Shown: positions 27,092 to 36,904, numbered from the stretch's first letter. The stretch: 51,082 bases of DNA from Candidatus Omnitrophota bacterium (GCA_016201795.1 JACQCF010000028.1:1-51082), one strand, 5' to 3'. Numbers and translations are program-made. Notes: generated from the sequence alone by a model not told the origin.

Positions 27092-28387
27092 ATGATTGAT
27101 CGTTACTCGCTGTCCAAAATGAGCCGTATTTGGTCTGATGAGCATAAAATGGACACTATGCTCAAAATTGAAATCCTAGCCTGCGAGGCCATGACCAAGT
27201 TGGGCATGATCCCCAAGCCGGCGATGGAAAAAATCCGCAAAAATGCGAAATTCGATTTGGAAGAAGTGCGCCGCCTGGAAGAACGAACCAAACATGATGT
27301 GGTGGCTTTTATTCAAAACGTCGGTCAGAATTTGGGGCCGGAAGCACAATACTTGCACATGGGCATGACCTCTTCGGATTTGCTGGATACGTCGCTGTCA
27401 ATACAATGCGTGGAGGCCTGCGATATTTTAATTGGTGACGTCAAGAAACTGGCGGGCGTTATTAAAGAAAAAGCTAAGAAATACAAAGATACGGTCTGCA
27501 TTGCCCGCACCCACGGCGTGCACGCGGAGCCGACGACTTTTGGTCTGAAGCTGGCGATCTGGTATGACGAGATGGTGCGCAACCTTGAACGTCTGCAACA
27601 GGCCCGTGAGATGATGCGCCACGGCAAACTCTCCGGTGCCGTGGGGACTTATGCCAATATTGACCCCAGCGTGGAAGAGTATGTGTGCGAACAATTGAAT
27701 TTAAAGCCGGCCAATGTGGCCACTCAAGTCATTCAGCGTGATTTGCATTGCCATTTTGTTACCACCATGGCCATGATCGGCTGTTCGCTGGAGAAATTCG
27801 CCACCGAAATCCGCTCTTTGCAAAAAACCGAAATTCTCGAGGTGGAAGAGCCGTTTTTCAAAGGACAAATCGGTTCCTCCGCCATGCCGCATAAGAGAAA
27901 TCCGGTGACCTGCGAGCGCATCTGCGGGCTGTCACGCATTTTACGGGCCAATGCCATGGTGGCGTTTGAAAATATCAATCTCTGGCATGAGCGCGACATC
28001 AGCCATTCCTCCGCTGAGCGCATCATTTTGCCGGATTCGACAGCCGCTTTAAATTATATGCTCAATAAATTTATTCCTATCGTCGAGGGACTTTTGGTTT
28101 ATCCGAAAAATATGATCGCCTCGCTTTCAAAGACCAAGGGCCTGATCTACTCCCAGCGCCTGCTTCTGGAGCTTATGAAAAAAGGACTCTCCCGCGATGC
28201 GGCGTATGATATTATTCAATCCAGCGCCATGCAGGTTTGGCAGGAGAACTCGGAATTTAAAGATGTGCTCTATCGCGATCGGCGCGTACGCAAATATCTG
28301 TCCAAGAATGAAATTGATGGCTGTTTTGATATCAAATACTATATCCGTCATCGGGACCGCATCTTCAAACGCGCAGGGATCAAATAA
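27092..28387 (+). CDS. purB: Adenylosuccinate lyase
   Basis: YLHMGMTSSDLLDTSLS; GSSAMPHKRNPVTCERICGLSR. Confidence 0.97.
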   Translation: MIDRYSLSKMSRIWSDEHKMDTMLKIEILACEAMTKLGMIPKPAMEKIRKNAKFDLEEVRRLEERTKHDVVAFIQNVGQNLGPEAQYLHMGMTSSDLLDTSLSIQCVEACDILIGDVKKLAGVIKEKAKKYKDTVCIARTHGVHAEPTTFGLKLAIWYDEMVRNLERLQQAREMMRHGKLSGAVGTYANIDPSVEEYVCEQLNLKPANVATQVIQRDLHCHFVTTMAMIGCSLEKFATEIRSLQKTEILEVEEPFFKGQIGSSAMPHKRNPVTCERICGLSRILRANAMVAFENINLWHERDISHSSAERIILPDSTAALNYMLNKFIPIVEGLLVYPKNMIASLSKTKGLIYSQRLLLELMKKGLSRDAAYDIIQSSAMQVWQENSEFKDVLYRDRRVRKYLSKNEIDGCFDIKYYIRHRDRIFKRAGIK

Positions 28388-28390
28388 CCT

Positions 28391-29095
28391 ATGCAAAAAC
28401 TACAGTCCATTTATGAAGGCAAGGCCAAGGTTCTCTACACCACCGAGGATGACGGCCTTTTGATTCAGTATTTTAAAGACGATGCCACGGCCTTTAATGC
28501 CCAGAAAAAAGGCACGATCCATCAAAAGGGCATTATGAATAACCGCATCGCGGCCAAGATTTTTGAATACTTAAGCGCTCAAGGCATCCCGACTCATTTT
28601 GTCAAAACGCTTAGCGACCGGGAGATGCTGGTGAAAAAAGTTTCCATTGTCCCCGTCGAGGTCATTGTGCGAAACCGCGCCGCCGGCTCTTTATGCCGGT
28701 TTCTGGGTTTGGCGGAAGGGACGGCCCTAGCTTGTCCAACGCTGGAATTCTGTTATAAAAACGACGCTTTGGGGGACCCTTTGATCAATGAATATCACAT
28801 CAGGGCGCTGAATTTAGCCACCGAAGGGGAGATCAAAGAAATTTCTGGGATGGCGCTGTCGATTAATGAGCATTTAAAGAATTTTTTCTTGAAGCTCAAC
28901 ATTGAATTGATTGACTTTAAGCTGGAATTCGGCCGGTATAACGGTCAGATTATCCTGGCGGATGAAATTTCTCCCGATACCTGCCGTTTATGGGAAGTGG
29001 GAACGGGTAATAAACTGGACAAAGACCGGTTCCGTCGAGACCTGGGCAATATTGAGCAAGCCTACCAAGAGGTTCTTCGTCGGGTAATTCAATGA
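28391..29095 (+). CDS. purC: Phosphoribosylaminoimidazole-succinocarboxamide synthase
   Basis: IYEGKAKVLYTTEDD; VEVIVRNRAAGSL; LADEISPDTCRLW. Confidence 0.97.
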   Translation: MQKLQSIYEGKAKVLYTTEDDGLLIQYFKDDATAFNAQKKGTIHQKGIMNNRIAAKIFEYLSAQGIPTHFVKTLSDREMLVKKVSIVPVEVIVRNRAAGSLCRFLGLAEGTALACPTLEFCYKNDALGDPLINEYHIRALNLATEGEIKEISGMALSINEHLKNFFLKLNIELIDFKLEFGRYNGQIILADEISPDTCRLWEVGTGNKLDKDRFRRDLGNIEQAYQEVLRRVIQ

Positions 29096-31995
29096 TTTGG
29101 CGCGTTGAAATCAAACAGAAAAGCGGACTTTTGGATGCCGGTGGCCAAGCTGTTTTAAAAGACATTGTTGATTTAGGGGTTTCTTCCATCCAAGATGTCC
29201 GGGTGGTTGGCGTTTATCTTTTAGAAGGCCAGCTTTCCCGTGAAGATGTCAAGCGCGTTTGCCAAGAGCTTCTGGTTGATCCCATCGTCGAGGAATATGG
29301 GTTTTCATCCTCCCCTAAGAAAGAATCTCAAGCCCACTCTATTATTGAAATCGCCTATAACCCCGGGGTCATGGATCCGGTGGAAGCCTCCACTCTTAAA
29401 GGCATCCGTGATTTAGGAATTGCTCAAATCCAGGCGGTGCGTACCGCCAAACAGTATCATTTCTGGGGCGCTTTATCTAAGAAAGACATTGAACACATCA
29501 CCCATCGTTTGCTCATGAATAAACTCATTCAGCACGCGGTTGAATCTGCGGCGCAGGCCATACCCACGACACTGACCTTAGGGGCCGCCTCAAAAGCTCA
29601 ATTTGATGTTCTTATCGTCGAGCTGCTCAAAGCCAGCCATAAGGATTTGATGCAAATTTCCAAAAAGGGACAGTTGTATTTAAGCCTCAATGAGATGAAA
29701 ACTATCCAGGCACATTTTAAAAAGGAAGGTCGCAATCCGACGGATGTCGAACTGGAAACCTTTGCGCAAACCTGGAGCGAGCATTGCCATCATAAAACTT
29801 TCCGCGGGATTATCCGCTACCGTGAAGGTCAAAAGGGCAGGCCTAAGATTATCCGCAGTTTGTTTAAAAGCACCATCGCCAAAGTCACCAGGGACCTTAA
29901 TAAAAAATGGTGTGTTTCCGTTTTTCACGACAATGCGGGGGTGATTGCTTTTGATAAGGATTACCATGTTTGTTTTAAGGTGGAAACACACAATCATCCC
30001 TCGGCCCTGGAGCCTTTTGGCGGGGCCAATACTGGTGTCGGCGGCGTCATCCGCGATATTTTAGGCACAGGCCTGGCCGCCAAGCCGCTGGCGAACACGG
30101 ATGTGTTTTGTTTTGCGCCGCCGGATACGCCTGCCAGAGATATTCCGGCCGGTGCTTTGCATCCTAAACGCGTGATGAAAGGGGTTGTTTCTGGCGTGCG
30201 CGATTACGGCAATAAAATGGGTATTCCCACGGTCAACGGGGCCATTGTTTTCGATAAACATTTTGTGGGCAACCCTCTGGTTTTCTGCGGCAATGTGGGA
30301 TTGATACCCCGGGGTAAAGAAATAAAGCAGGTCAATAAGGGGGATTTGATCGTGGCCATCGGCGGCAGAACCGGCCGTGATGGTATTCACGGCGCCACAT
30401 TTTCATCGGGGGAGCTGACCAGCCAGTCCGAGATGGTTTCTTCGGGGGCGGTGCAAATCGGCAACCCCATCGAGGAGAAAAAACTGCTGGATGCTCTGAT
30501 GAAAGCCAGAGAGCGTCATTTATATTCGTCCATCACCGACTGCGGTGCCGGCGGGTTTTCCAGTGCCGTCGGGGAAATGGGGGCTCAAACCGGCGCGCGG
30601 GTGGATTTGGACAAAGCGCCCTTGAAATACCAGGGGCTTCGTTACACGGAAGTGTGGATTTCTGAGTCGCAGGAGCGTATGATTATGTCGGTACCGCCGG
30701 CGCATAGTGATGAGCTGCTGAAGATTTTTGACGACGAGAACGTGGAGGCGTGCGTTTTAGGGGAATTTGACGGCAGCGGGCGTTTGCAATTGTTTTTCCA
30801 CGGCCATCAGGTGTGTGATTTGGACATGCGTTTTCTACACGACGGTATTCCCCTCATCACCAAAGACGCCGTCTATCAGCCGCCGAAGTTAAAAGCGGAA
30901 AAATTAGCGGACAAAGAAAATTTAACCGATGATTTGTGTGCGGCCTTGAGCCATTTTAACGTGGCGTCCAAAGAATCCGTCATTCGCGTTTATGATCATG
31001 AAGTGCAGGGCACCAGCGTCGTCAAACCCCTGGTAGGGATTCATACCGACGGCCCGTCGGATGCGGCGGTCATTGCCCCGCGGCTGGGGTTTAACAAAGG
31101 GCTGGCGATCAGTAACGGTATCAATGTGCGTCTGGGTATGATTGATCCGTTTTGGATGGCGGCTTCCTGTATTGATGAGGCCATTCGTCAGATTATTGCC
31201 GTCGGTGGGTCCCTGGAGCGTATGGCTTTGCTGGATAATTTTTGTTGGGGCAATCCCGATAAAGAAGATCGTTTAGGAACGCTGGTGCGCTGCGCGCAAG
31301 GTTGTTATAAGGCGGCCAAGGCTTTCGGCACTCCGTTTATTTCCGGCAAGGACAGTCTGTACAATGAGTATACGCATCAAGGAAGGTCACTGGCCATCCC
31401 GGGGACGATTTTGATCTCCGCGATGGGCATTCTCGAGGATATTTCTAAAGCCGTGACCATGGATTTGAAAAAAACGGGCAACAGTATTTATGTGGTGGGC
31501 ACGACCTTTGATGAGCTGGGTGGATCCATTTATTTAGCCAATGAAGGTCAGTTGGGCCAAAACGTGCCTCGGGTACGTTTCCCGACAGCTATCAAAACGT
31601 ATCAGGCTATTGAAAAAGTAGTAGAAAAAGGACTCATTGCCTCGATGCATGATGTTTCTGAAGGTGGCTTGGCCGTGGCTTTAGCCGAGATGGCTTTTGC
31701 CGGCGGTCGTGGAATAACCGGCTTTGTGAAAGCCGTGCCTTATCAAGGCAAGTCCCGCCATAGGCGGGATCGGGAGGATGTGATTTTGTTTTCGGAATCC
31801 AACTCCCGCCTGCTGGTAGAGGTGGAATCTCGTCATGAAAAAGCTTTTAAACAAATGCTTAAAGGCATTGTCCATGCTAAGATTGCCAGCGTTGAAGCGT
31901 CGTCCGAGATGATGGTTTATGGACTTAAGGATCAAGTGGTGATCAATGCCAATATTTTTGATTTGAAGCAAGTCTGGAAAAACCCTCTTTTTTAA
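29092..31995 (+). CDS. purL: Phosphoribosylformylglycinamidine synthase, PurS-PurS-PurL fusion
   Basis: TFAQTWSEHCHHKTFRG; KVETHNHPSALEPFGGANTGVGGVIRD; two N-terminal PurS-like modules. Confidence 0.95.
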   Translation: MIWRVEIKQKSGLLDAGGQAVLKDIVDLGVSSIQDVRVVGVYLLEGQLSREDVKRVCQELLVDPIVEEYGFSSSPKKESQAHSIIEIAYNPGVMDPVEASTLKGIRDLGIAQIQAVRTAKQYHFWGALSKKDIEHITHRLLMNKLIQHAVESAAQAIPTTLTLGAASKAQFDVLIVELLKASHKDLMQISKKGQLYLSLNEMKTIQAHFKKEGRNPTDVELETFAQTWSEHCHHKTFRGIIRYREGQKGRPKIIRSLFKSTIAKVTRDLNKKWCVSVFHDNAGVIAFDKDYHVCFKVETHNHPSALEPFGGANTGVGGVIRDILGTGLAAKPLANTDVFCFAPPDTPARDIPAGALHPKRVMKGVVSGVRDYGNKMGIPTVNGAIVFDKHFVGNPLVFCGNVGLIPRGKEIKQVNKGDLIVAIGGRTGRDGIHGATFSSGELTSQSEMVSSGAVQIGNPIEEKKLLDALMKARERHLYSSITDCGAGGFSSAVGEMGAQTGARVDLDKAPLKYQGLRYTEVWISESQERMIMSVPPAHSDELLKIFDDENVEACVLGEFDGSGRLQLFFHGHQVCDLDMRFLHDGIPLITKDAVYQPPKLKAEKLADKENLTDDLCAALSHFNVASKESVIRVYDHEVQGTSVVKPLVGIHTDGPSDAAVIAPRLGFNKGLAISNGINVRLGMIDPFWMAASCIDEAIRQIIAVGGSLERMALLDNFCWGNPDKEDRLGTLVRCAQGCYKAAKAFGTPFISGKDSLYNEYTHQGRSLAIPGTILISAMGILEDISKAVTMDLKKTGNSIYVVGTTFDELGGSIYLANEGQLGQNVPRVRFPTAIKTYQAIEKVVEKGLIASMHDVSEGGLAVALAEMAFAGGRGITGFVKAVPYQGKSRHRRDREDVILFSESNSRLLVEVESRHEKAFKQMLKGIVHAKIASVEASSEMMVYGLKDQVVINANIFDLKQVWKNPLF
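31753..31776. repeat. TCCCGCC-NNN-GGCGGGATCGGGA palindrome inside purL
   Basis: tcccgcc-ata-ggcgggatcgggag; same core as 43289-43318. Confidence 0.75.
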
Positions 31996-32005
31996 GGAAA
32001 ACAAC

Positions 32006-32668
32006 ATGACCAAAATTAAAAAACATCCCCAAGTTCCTGATTTAGAAATGATGGAAGACCCCTGGCGAATTTTTCGCATTATGGCGGAATTCGTTGACGG
32101 GTTTGAAGAGCTTAAGAGTATTGGCACGGCGGTGAGTATTTTTGGTTCCGCCCGTATTCAACCCGGCCATCCTTATTATCGAGCGGCCGAGCAAACAGCG
32201 TATCTTTTAGTGAAGGCCGGTTACGGTGTCATCACCGGCGGAGGCCCCAGTATTATGGAAGCGGCCAATAAAGGAGCGGCCAGAGCCGGGGGCAGATCCA
32301 TCGGCCTTAATATTGATTTGCCTTTTGAGCAGAAACCGAATCTCTATATCAATCATTTGATCAATTTCCATTATTTTTTCTGCCGCAAGGTGTGTTTCGT
32401 CAAATATGCCAAGGCGTTTGTGATTTTCCCTGGCGGTTACGGCACGCTGGATGAATTCTTCGAGAGTATTACGCTGATTCAAACCGAACGCATGGACAGG
32501 TTTCCCGTGATTCTTTATGGCACCAGTTATTGGAAGGGCCTTTTGGACTGGTTTAAATCTTCGGTACTCAAAGAAAAATGCATCGACCCTAAAGATTTGA
32601 ATATCATTGAGATCATCGATAAGCCGCAGGACATAGTGAAAAGCATCAAGAAATTTTATAAGAAATAG
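32006..32668 (+). CDS. LOG family (TIGR00730-type) protein
   Basis: VSIFGSARIQPGHPYY; GYGVITGGGPSIMEAANKGA; FPGGYGTLDEFFE. Confidence 0.92.
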   Translation: MTKIKKHPQVPDLEMMEDPWRIFRIMAEFVDGFEELKSIGTAVSIFGSARIQPGHPYYRAAEQTAYLLVKAGYGVITGGGPSIMEAANKGAARAGGRSIGLNIDLPFEQKPNLYINHLINFHYFFCRKVCFVKYAKAFVIFPGGYGTLDEFFESITLIQTERMDRFPVILYGTSYWKGLLDWFKSSVLKEKCIDPKDLNIIEIIDKPQDIVKSIKKFYKK

Positions 32669-32670
32669 AT

Positions 32671-33462
32671 ATGATTAAAAATCCAAAAGTTTTAGTTCTA
32701 CGCACCGCCGGAACCAACTGCAATGAGGAAACGGCATTTGGCTTTTCTTATTTTGGCGCCTCGGTGGATCAGATGCATGTCCATGCCTTGGCCACAGGGC
32801 AAAGCAAGCTGGCGGATTATCATATTTTGGTCCTACCCGGCGGCTTTAGCTACGGCGATGATATCGCCTCTGGCCGCATTTTAGCCAATGAGCTGCGTTT
32901 GAAATTAGGCGAGGATATCAAAAAATTTATTGCCGACGGCAAACTGGTCCTCGGTATTTGTAATGGTTTTCAGATTTTAACCAAGGCTGGTATTTTGCCG
33001 GGACTGAGCTCCAGCACAGGTCAAGAAGCGACGCTATTTCATAACGACTCTGCTAAATTCGAAGCACGCTGGGTGCATTTGTCAGTCACGGGAGGAAAAT
33101 GTGTTTGGACACAAGGGATACCCGCTCAAATTTATCTACCCGTAGCTCATGGGGAGGGGAAATTCATTCCGCGTGACTCTAAGGTCCTTGATGCTTTAAG
33201 GGGCAATGGTCAAATTGTGTTTCGTTATCGAACAGCCAGCGGGACCAGTCCTTCGTATCCAGATAATCCCAATGGTTCCATCGAGCATATTGCCGGCATT
33301 TGTGATCCGACGGGCCGGGTGCTGGGCTTAATGCCTCATCCCGAGCGTCATTTCTTAAACCATCAGCATCCGTTCTGGTCTAGGCTGGGTAAAAAAGAAA
33401 AGCTAGGCGATGGAGCGAAAATTTTTGAGAACGGCATCAAATACGTGAAAGAAAACTTATGA
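32671..33462 (+). CDS. purQ: Phosphoribosylformylglycinamidine synthase, glutaminase subunit
   Basis: LRTAGTNCNEETAFGF; LPGGFSYGDDIASG; LGICNGFQIL; MPHPERH. Confidence 0.96.
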   Translation: MIKNPKVLVLRTAGTNCNEETAFGFSYFGASVDQMHVHALATGQSKLADYHILVLPGGFSYGDDIASGRILANELRLKLGEDIKKFIADGKLVLGICNGFQILTKAGILPGLSSSTGQEATLFHNDSAKFEARWVHLSVTGGKCVWTQGIPAQIYLPVAHGEGKFIPRDSKVLDALRGNGQIVFRYRTASGTSPSYPDNPNGSIEHIAGICDPTGRVLGLMPHPERHFLNHQHPFWSRLGKKEKLGDGAKIFENGIKYVKENL

Positions 33463-34460
33463 GCAAGTCTTTGACCTATAAAAAAGCCGGCGTTGATATT
33501 GCCAAGGCCAATCGGTTAGTAGATGATATCAAAGCCATGGCTGAATCCACGACTACAGCCAAAGTGTTGAACCGGCCGCAGTCGTTCGGGGCTTTGTTTG
33601 GGCTGGATTTAAAAGGCTATAAGAGGCCTGTTTTGGTTTCTTCCACCGACGGGGTGGGGACTAAACTCTTGGTAGCGAGCCTGGTGGGCAAGCATGATAC
33701 CGTGGGCATTGATCTGGTGGCCATGAACGTCAACGATGTGCTCTGCTGTGGGGCTCAACCACTATTCTTTTTGGATTATATCGCCGCAGGAAAACTTAAC
33801 AATACGACCATGAAATCCGTGATGAAAGGAATTGTCAGGGGCTGTCAACTATCAGGCTGCGCGCTGATCGGTGGAGAAACGGCGGAAATGCCGGATATGT
33901 ACAGAGGTGAGGATTATGATTTGGCCGGTTTTACCGTCGGGGTAGTGGAACGCGATAGAATAGTGGACGGCTCAAGCATGAAAGTAGGGGATGTGCTGAT
34001 CGGCTTACCTTCCTCAGGGTTGCACTCCAACGGCTATTCGCTGGCGCGCAAAGCGTTAAGCGTTAGAGAACAGAAACAATACGCGCAAGCATTGCTTAAG
34101 CCCACTCGCATTTACGTTAAGCCGGTACTGGCTTTATTAAAGAAGTTTACCGTCAAAGGTATGAGCCATATGACCGGAGGCGCCTGGTATGAGAAGCTGA
34201 CTAAGATTCTACCTAAGGGGCTGGCCTTCTCTATATATAAGGGCAGCTGGTCAATCCCGGGGATTTTTCAATTGATTCAGGATAAAGGCCGTGTGCCCGA
34301 GCATGACATGTACAAGACCTTTAACATGGGCATCGGCTTTGCGCTGGTGGTTTCCTCTAAAGATGTCGTCGGTGTTCAGGCTCTGTTACGCCGTCAGGCC
34401 CAAGAGTCGTTTTTGATCGGTAAGGTTCTACAGAGTAGTAAGAAGATTGTATTTAAATAG
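33459..34460 (+). CDS. purM: Phosphoribosylformylglycinamidine cyclo-ligase
   Basis: LTYKKAGVDIAKANRLV; STDGVGTKL; GGETAEMPDMY; GLHSNGYSL. Confidence 0.97.
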   Translation: MSKSLTYKKAGVDIAKANRLVDDIKAMAESTTTAKVLNRPQSFGALFGLDLKGYKRPVLVSSTDGVGTKLLVASLVGKHDTVGIDLVAMNVNDVLCCGAQPLFFLDYIAAGKLNNTTMKSVMKGIVRGCQLSGCALIGGETAEMPDMYRGEDYDLAGFTVGVVERDRIVDGSSMKVGDVLIGLPSSGLHSNGYSLARKALSVREQKQYAQALLKPTRIYVKPVLALLKKFTVKGMSHMTGGAWYEKLTKILPKGLAFSIYKGSWSIPGIFQLIQDKGRVPEHDMYKTFNMGIGFALVVSSKDVVGVQALLRRQAQESFLIGKVLQSSKKIVFK

Positions 34461-34470
34461 AAAGGTATAG

Positions 34471-34552
34471 TAAGCGGGTGGCCGAAGGAGGGGTATCCCC
34501 ATCGCCCGCAAGAATGAGGACGATGGGGATACCTGAGGACAGGACCCGCTTA
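34471..34552. repeat. 82-bp palindromic element between purM and purD
   Basis: Termini taagcgggt/acccgctta (9 bp perfect); inner stem ggtatccccatcg/cgatggggatacc (13 bp perfect). Confidence 0.9.
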
Positions 34553-34560
34553 GGCAGAAT

Positions 34561-35850
34561 ATGAATATCTTAGTGATTGGTTCAGGCGGACGGGAACACG
34601 CCCTGTGCTGGAAAATCAAGCAGAGCCTTAAAGTCAAAAAACTTTACTGTGCGCCGGGAAACGGCGGCATCGCGCAGGTGGCCGAATGCGTTGCTGTGGC
34701 CGCAGAAGACATCGACGGTTTATTGAAATTTGCTTTATCTAAAAAGATTGATTTGACCGTTGTCGGGCCGGAGGCCGCGCTGGTTAAAGGCGTGGTGGAT
34801 GCGTTTGCGCAAAAGGGCCTGAAGATTTTCGGCCCCAGCCGTGAAGCGGCCCAACTAGAAGGCAGCAAAGTGTTTGCCAAAGAGTTCATGCACCGGCGCA
34901 ATATCCCCACCGCTGTTTATAAAATTTTCGCGAGCGCCTTTGAGGCTCTAAAGTTTTTAGACAAGGCCCAGTTTCCCGTGGTGGTTAAAGCCGACGGGAT
35001 TGCCGCGGGCAAAGGCGTTTATGTCTGCGACCATTTAAAAAAAGCGCGCCAGGCCATTGATGAGATCATGGTGCAAAAGATTTTTGGGAACGCCGGCAAT
35101 CAAGTGGTCATTGAAGAATGCCTGCAGGGCCAGGAGGCCTCGGTATTGGCCATTTGCGACGGCAAACATTTTTTTGTTTTACCCAGCGCCCAGGACCATA
35201 AACGTATTTTCGACGATGATTTAGGGCCTAATACCGGCGGCATGGGCTCTTACTCTCCGGCGCCGGCGGTAACAGCCAAACTTTTAGATACCGTTATCGT
35301 GCGCATCATTGAGCCGGCGGTGCGGGGTATGTATCAGGAAGGAATACCATTTAAAGGTGTTTTGTACGCGGGGTTAATGTTAACCGACAACGGGCCTTTT
35401 GTGCTAGAATTTAATACTCGTTTTGGCGATCCGGAAACACAGAGCATTTTGCCGCGGCTCAAAAGCGATCTGGTGGAAATGATGCTGGCTGCCTGCGACG
35501 GCAGGCTTAGTGAATTAAAAGTGCAATGGGATCCTCGCTCTTGCGTTTGTGTGGTGGTCACCTCCGGCGGTTATCCGGGCCCATACAAGAGTGGTTTTGA
35601 AATCACCGGTTTATCCGACGTCAATGACCCTGAAATAGTTGTTTTTCATGCCGGCACTAAAAATGACGGCGGTACTTTAGTGACCGCGGGTGGAAGGGTT
35701 CTGGGGGTTACTGGTTTAGACAAGAGCCTTGAGGCGGCCATCAGCAAAGTCTATGAGGCTATTGATAAAATCCATTTTGAGCATATGTTTTTTAGACGCG
35801 ATATCGGGCAGAGGGCTTTAAAGCTAACTATTAACAAACATGAAAACTAA
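34561..35850 (+). CDS. purD: Phosphoribosylamine-glycine ligase
   Basis: ILVIGSGGREHALCWKI; GPNTGGMGSYSPAPAV; EFNTRFGDPETQ. Confidence 0.97.
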   Translation: MNILVIGSGGREHALCWKIKQSLKVKKLYCAPGNGGIAQVAECVAVAAEDIDGLLKFALSKKIDLTVVGPEAALVKGVVDAFAQKGLKIFGPSREAAQLEGSKVFAKEFMHRRNIPTAVYKIFASAFEALKFLDKAQFPVVVKADGIAAGKGVYVCDHLKKARQAIDEIMVQKIFGNAGNQVVIEECLQGQEASVLAICDGKHFFVLPSAQDHKRIFDDDLGPNTGGMGSYSPAPAVTAKLLDTVIVRIIEPAVRGMYQEGIPFKGVLYAGLMLTDNGPFVLEFNTRFGDPETQSILPRLKSDLVEMMLAACDGRLSELKVQWDPRSCVCVVVTSGGYPGPYKSGFEITGLSDVNDPEIVVFHAGTKNDGGTLVTAGGRVLGVTGLDKSLEAAISKVYEAIDKIHFEHMFFRRDIGQRALKLTINKHEN

Positions 35851-36904
35851 GGTTCTAAAGATTAACCCTGCTGTACCGGAGCCGGAGAAAATTGCCGAGG
35901 CGGCGCGTATGATCCGCCAGGGCGGGTTGGTCATTTTTCCGACGGAAACCGTCTACGGCATCGCGGTGGATGCCAATAATCCCAAGGCGATGGAGCGCCT
36001 CTCCATTGTCAAACATCGTTCCTCGGCCAAGCGGTTTTCCATTTTAGTCGCCCAACGCGGGATCATCGAGAATTACGGTTCTTATACCGAACCGGATCTA
36101 TATAAGCTTATTGATAAATATTGGCCGGGGCCTTTGACCGTCATTGTGCCGTCCAAAACGCCGGGGGATACGGTGGGGGTCCGCATGCCGGATCACACCA
36201 TTGCCCTGCGGTTAGTCGAGGAAAGCGCATGCACCATTGCCGCGCCGTCGGCGAATCTGGAAGACAAAAAAGCGCCGACGAATTTACCGGAGGCGCTACA
36301 GGATTTGGACGGCCAGGTGGATTTGGCCATTGACGGGGGGCCGGTAGAATTCGGCATATCCTCGACGATCGTAGATTTTACCAAACCCAAGCCGACGGTG
36401 ACCCGTGAAGGGGTGATCAGCCAGTCGGATGTGGACCGCACCATCCATAAAAAAACGGTGCTGTTTGTCTGTACCGGCAATAGCTGCCGTTCGGTGATGG
36501 CGGAATATCTTTTGAAGGCCAAGTTGGTCGGTCGTAACGACGTGGAGGTGATCTCCGCCGGCACCAGCGTGTTTTTTAAATCCGGCGCCAGCCAGGAAAC
36601 GATCGCGGTTTTGCGCGAGCGCGGCATTAACGCGGTAGCGCATGCGGCTAAATCTTTGGGCCGGATTATGCTGCGTAAGGCAGATTTAATTTTTGCCATG
36701 ACCAGGGCGCACCGTATGCAGATTCTAGACCATGTGCCTTATGTGGAAAAACGGCTGTATCTTTTAAAGGAATTTTGTCATCAGCCCTCGGGCGCTGAGT
36801 TGGATTTGGATATTTTGGATCCCATCGGTCAGTCGCATGGGGCCTATCAGGATTGTTTACTGATGATCAACGAAGCGGTTGAAAAAATTGTGGGGCTTTT
36901 ATAA
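35840..36904 (+). CDS. Fusion: L-threonylcarbamoyladenylate synthase (Sua5/YrdC) + low-MW protein tyrosine phosphatase
   Basis: GGLVIFPTETVYGIAVDA...KHRSSAKRFSILV then VLFVCTGNSCRSVMAEYLLKAK...DILDPIG. Confidence 0.93.
   Translation: MKTKVLKINPAVPEPEKIAEAARMIRQGGLVIFPTETVYGIAVDANNPKAMERLSIVKHRSSAKRFSILVAQRGIIENYGSYTEPDLYKLIDKYWPGPLTVIVPSKTPGDTVGVRMPDHTIALRLVEESACTIAAPSANLEDKKAPTNLPEALQDLDGQVDLAIDGGPVEFGISSTIVDFTKPKPTVTREGVISQSDVDRTIHKKTVLFVCTGNSCRSVMAEYLLKAKLVGRNDVEVISAGTSVFFKSGASQETIAVLRERGINAVAHAAKSLGRIMLRKADLIFAMTRAHRMQILDHVPYVEKRLYLLKEFCHQPSGAELDLDILDPIGQSHGAYQDCLLMINEAVEKIVGLL

Noticed and set aside
35489-35506. gcctgc...gcaggc palindrome in purD
   Set aside because: Encodes ACDGRL, a conserved-looking PurD segment, so it is probably coincidental.
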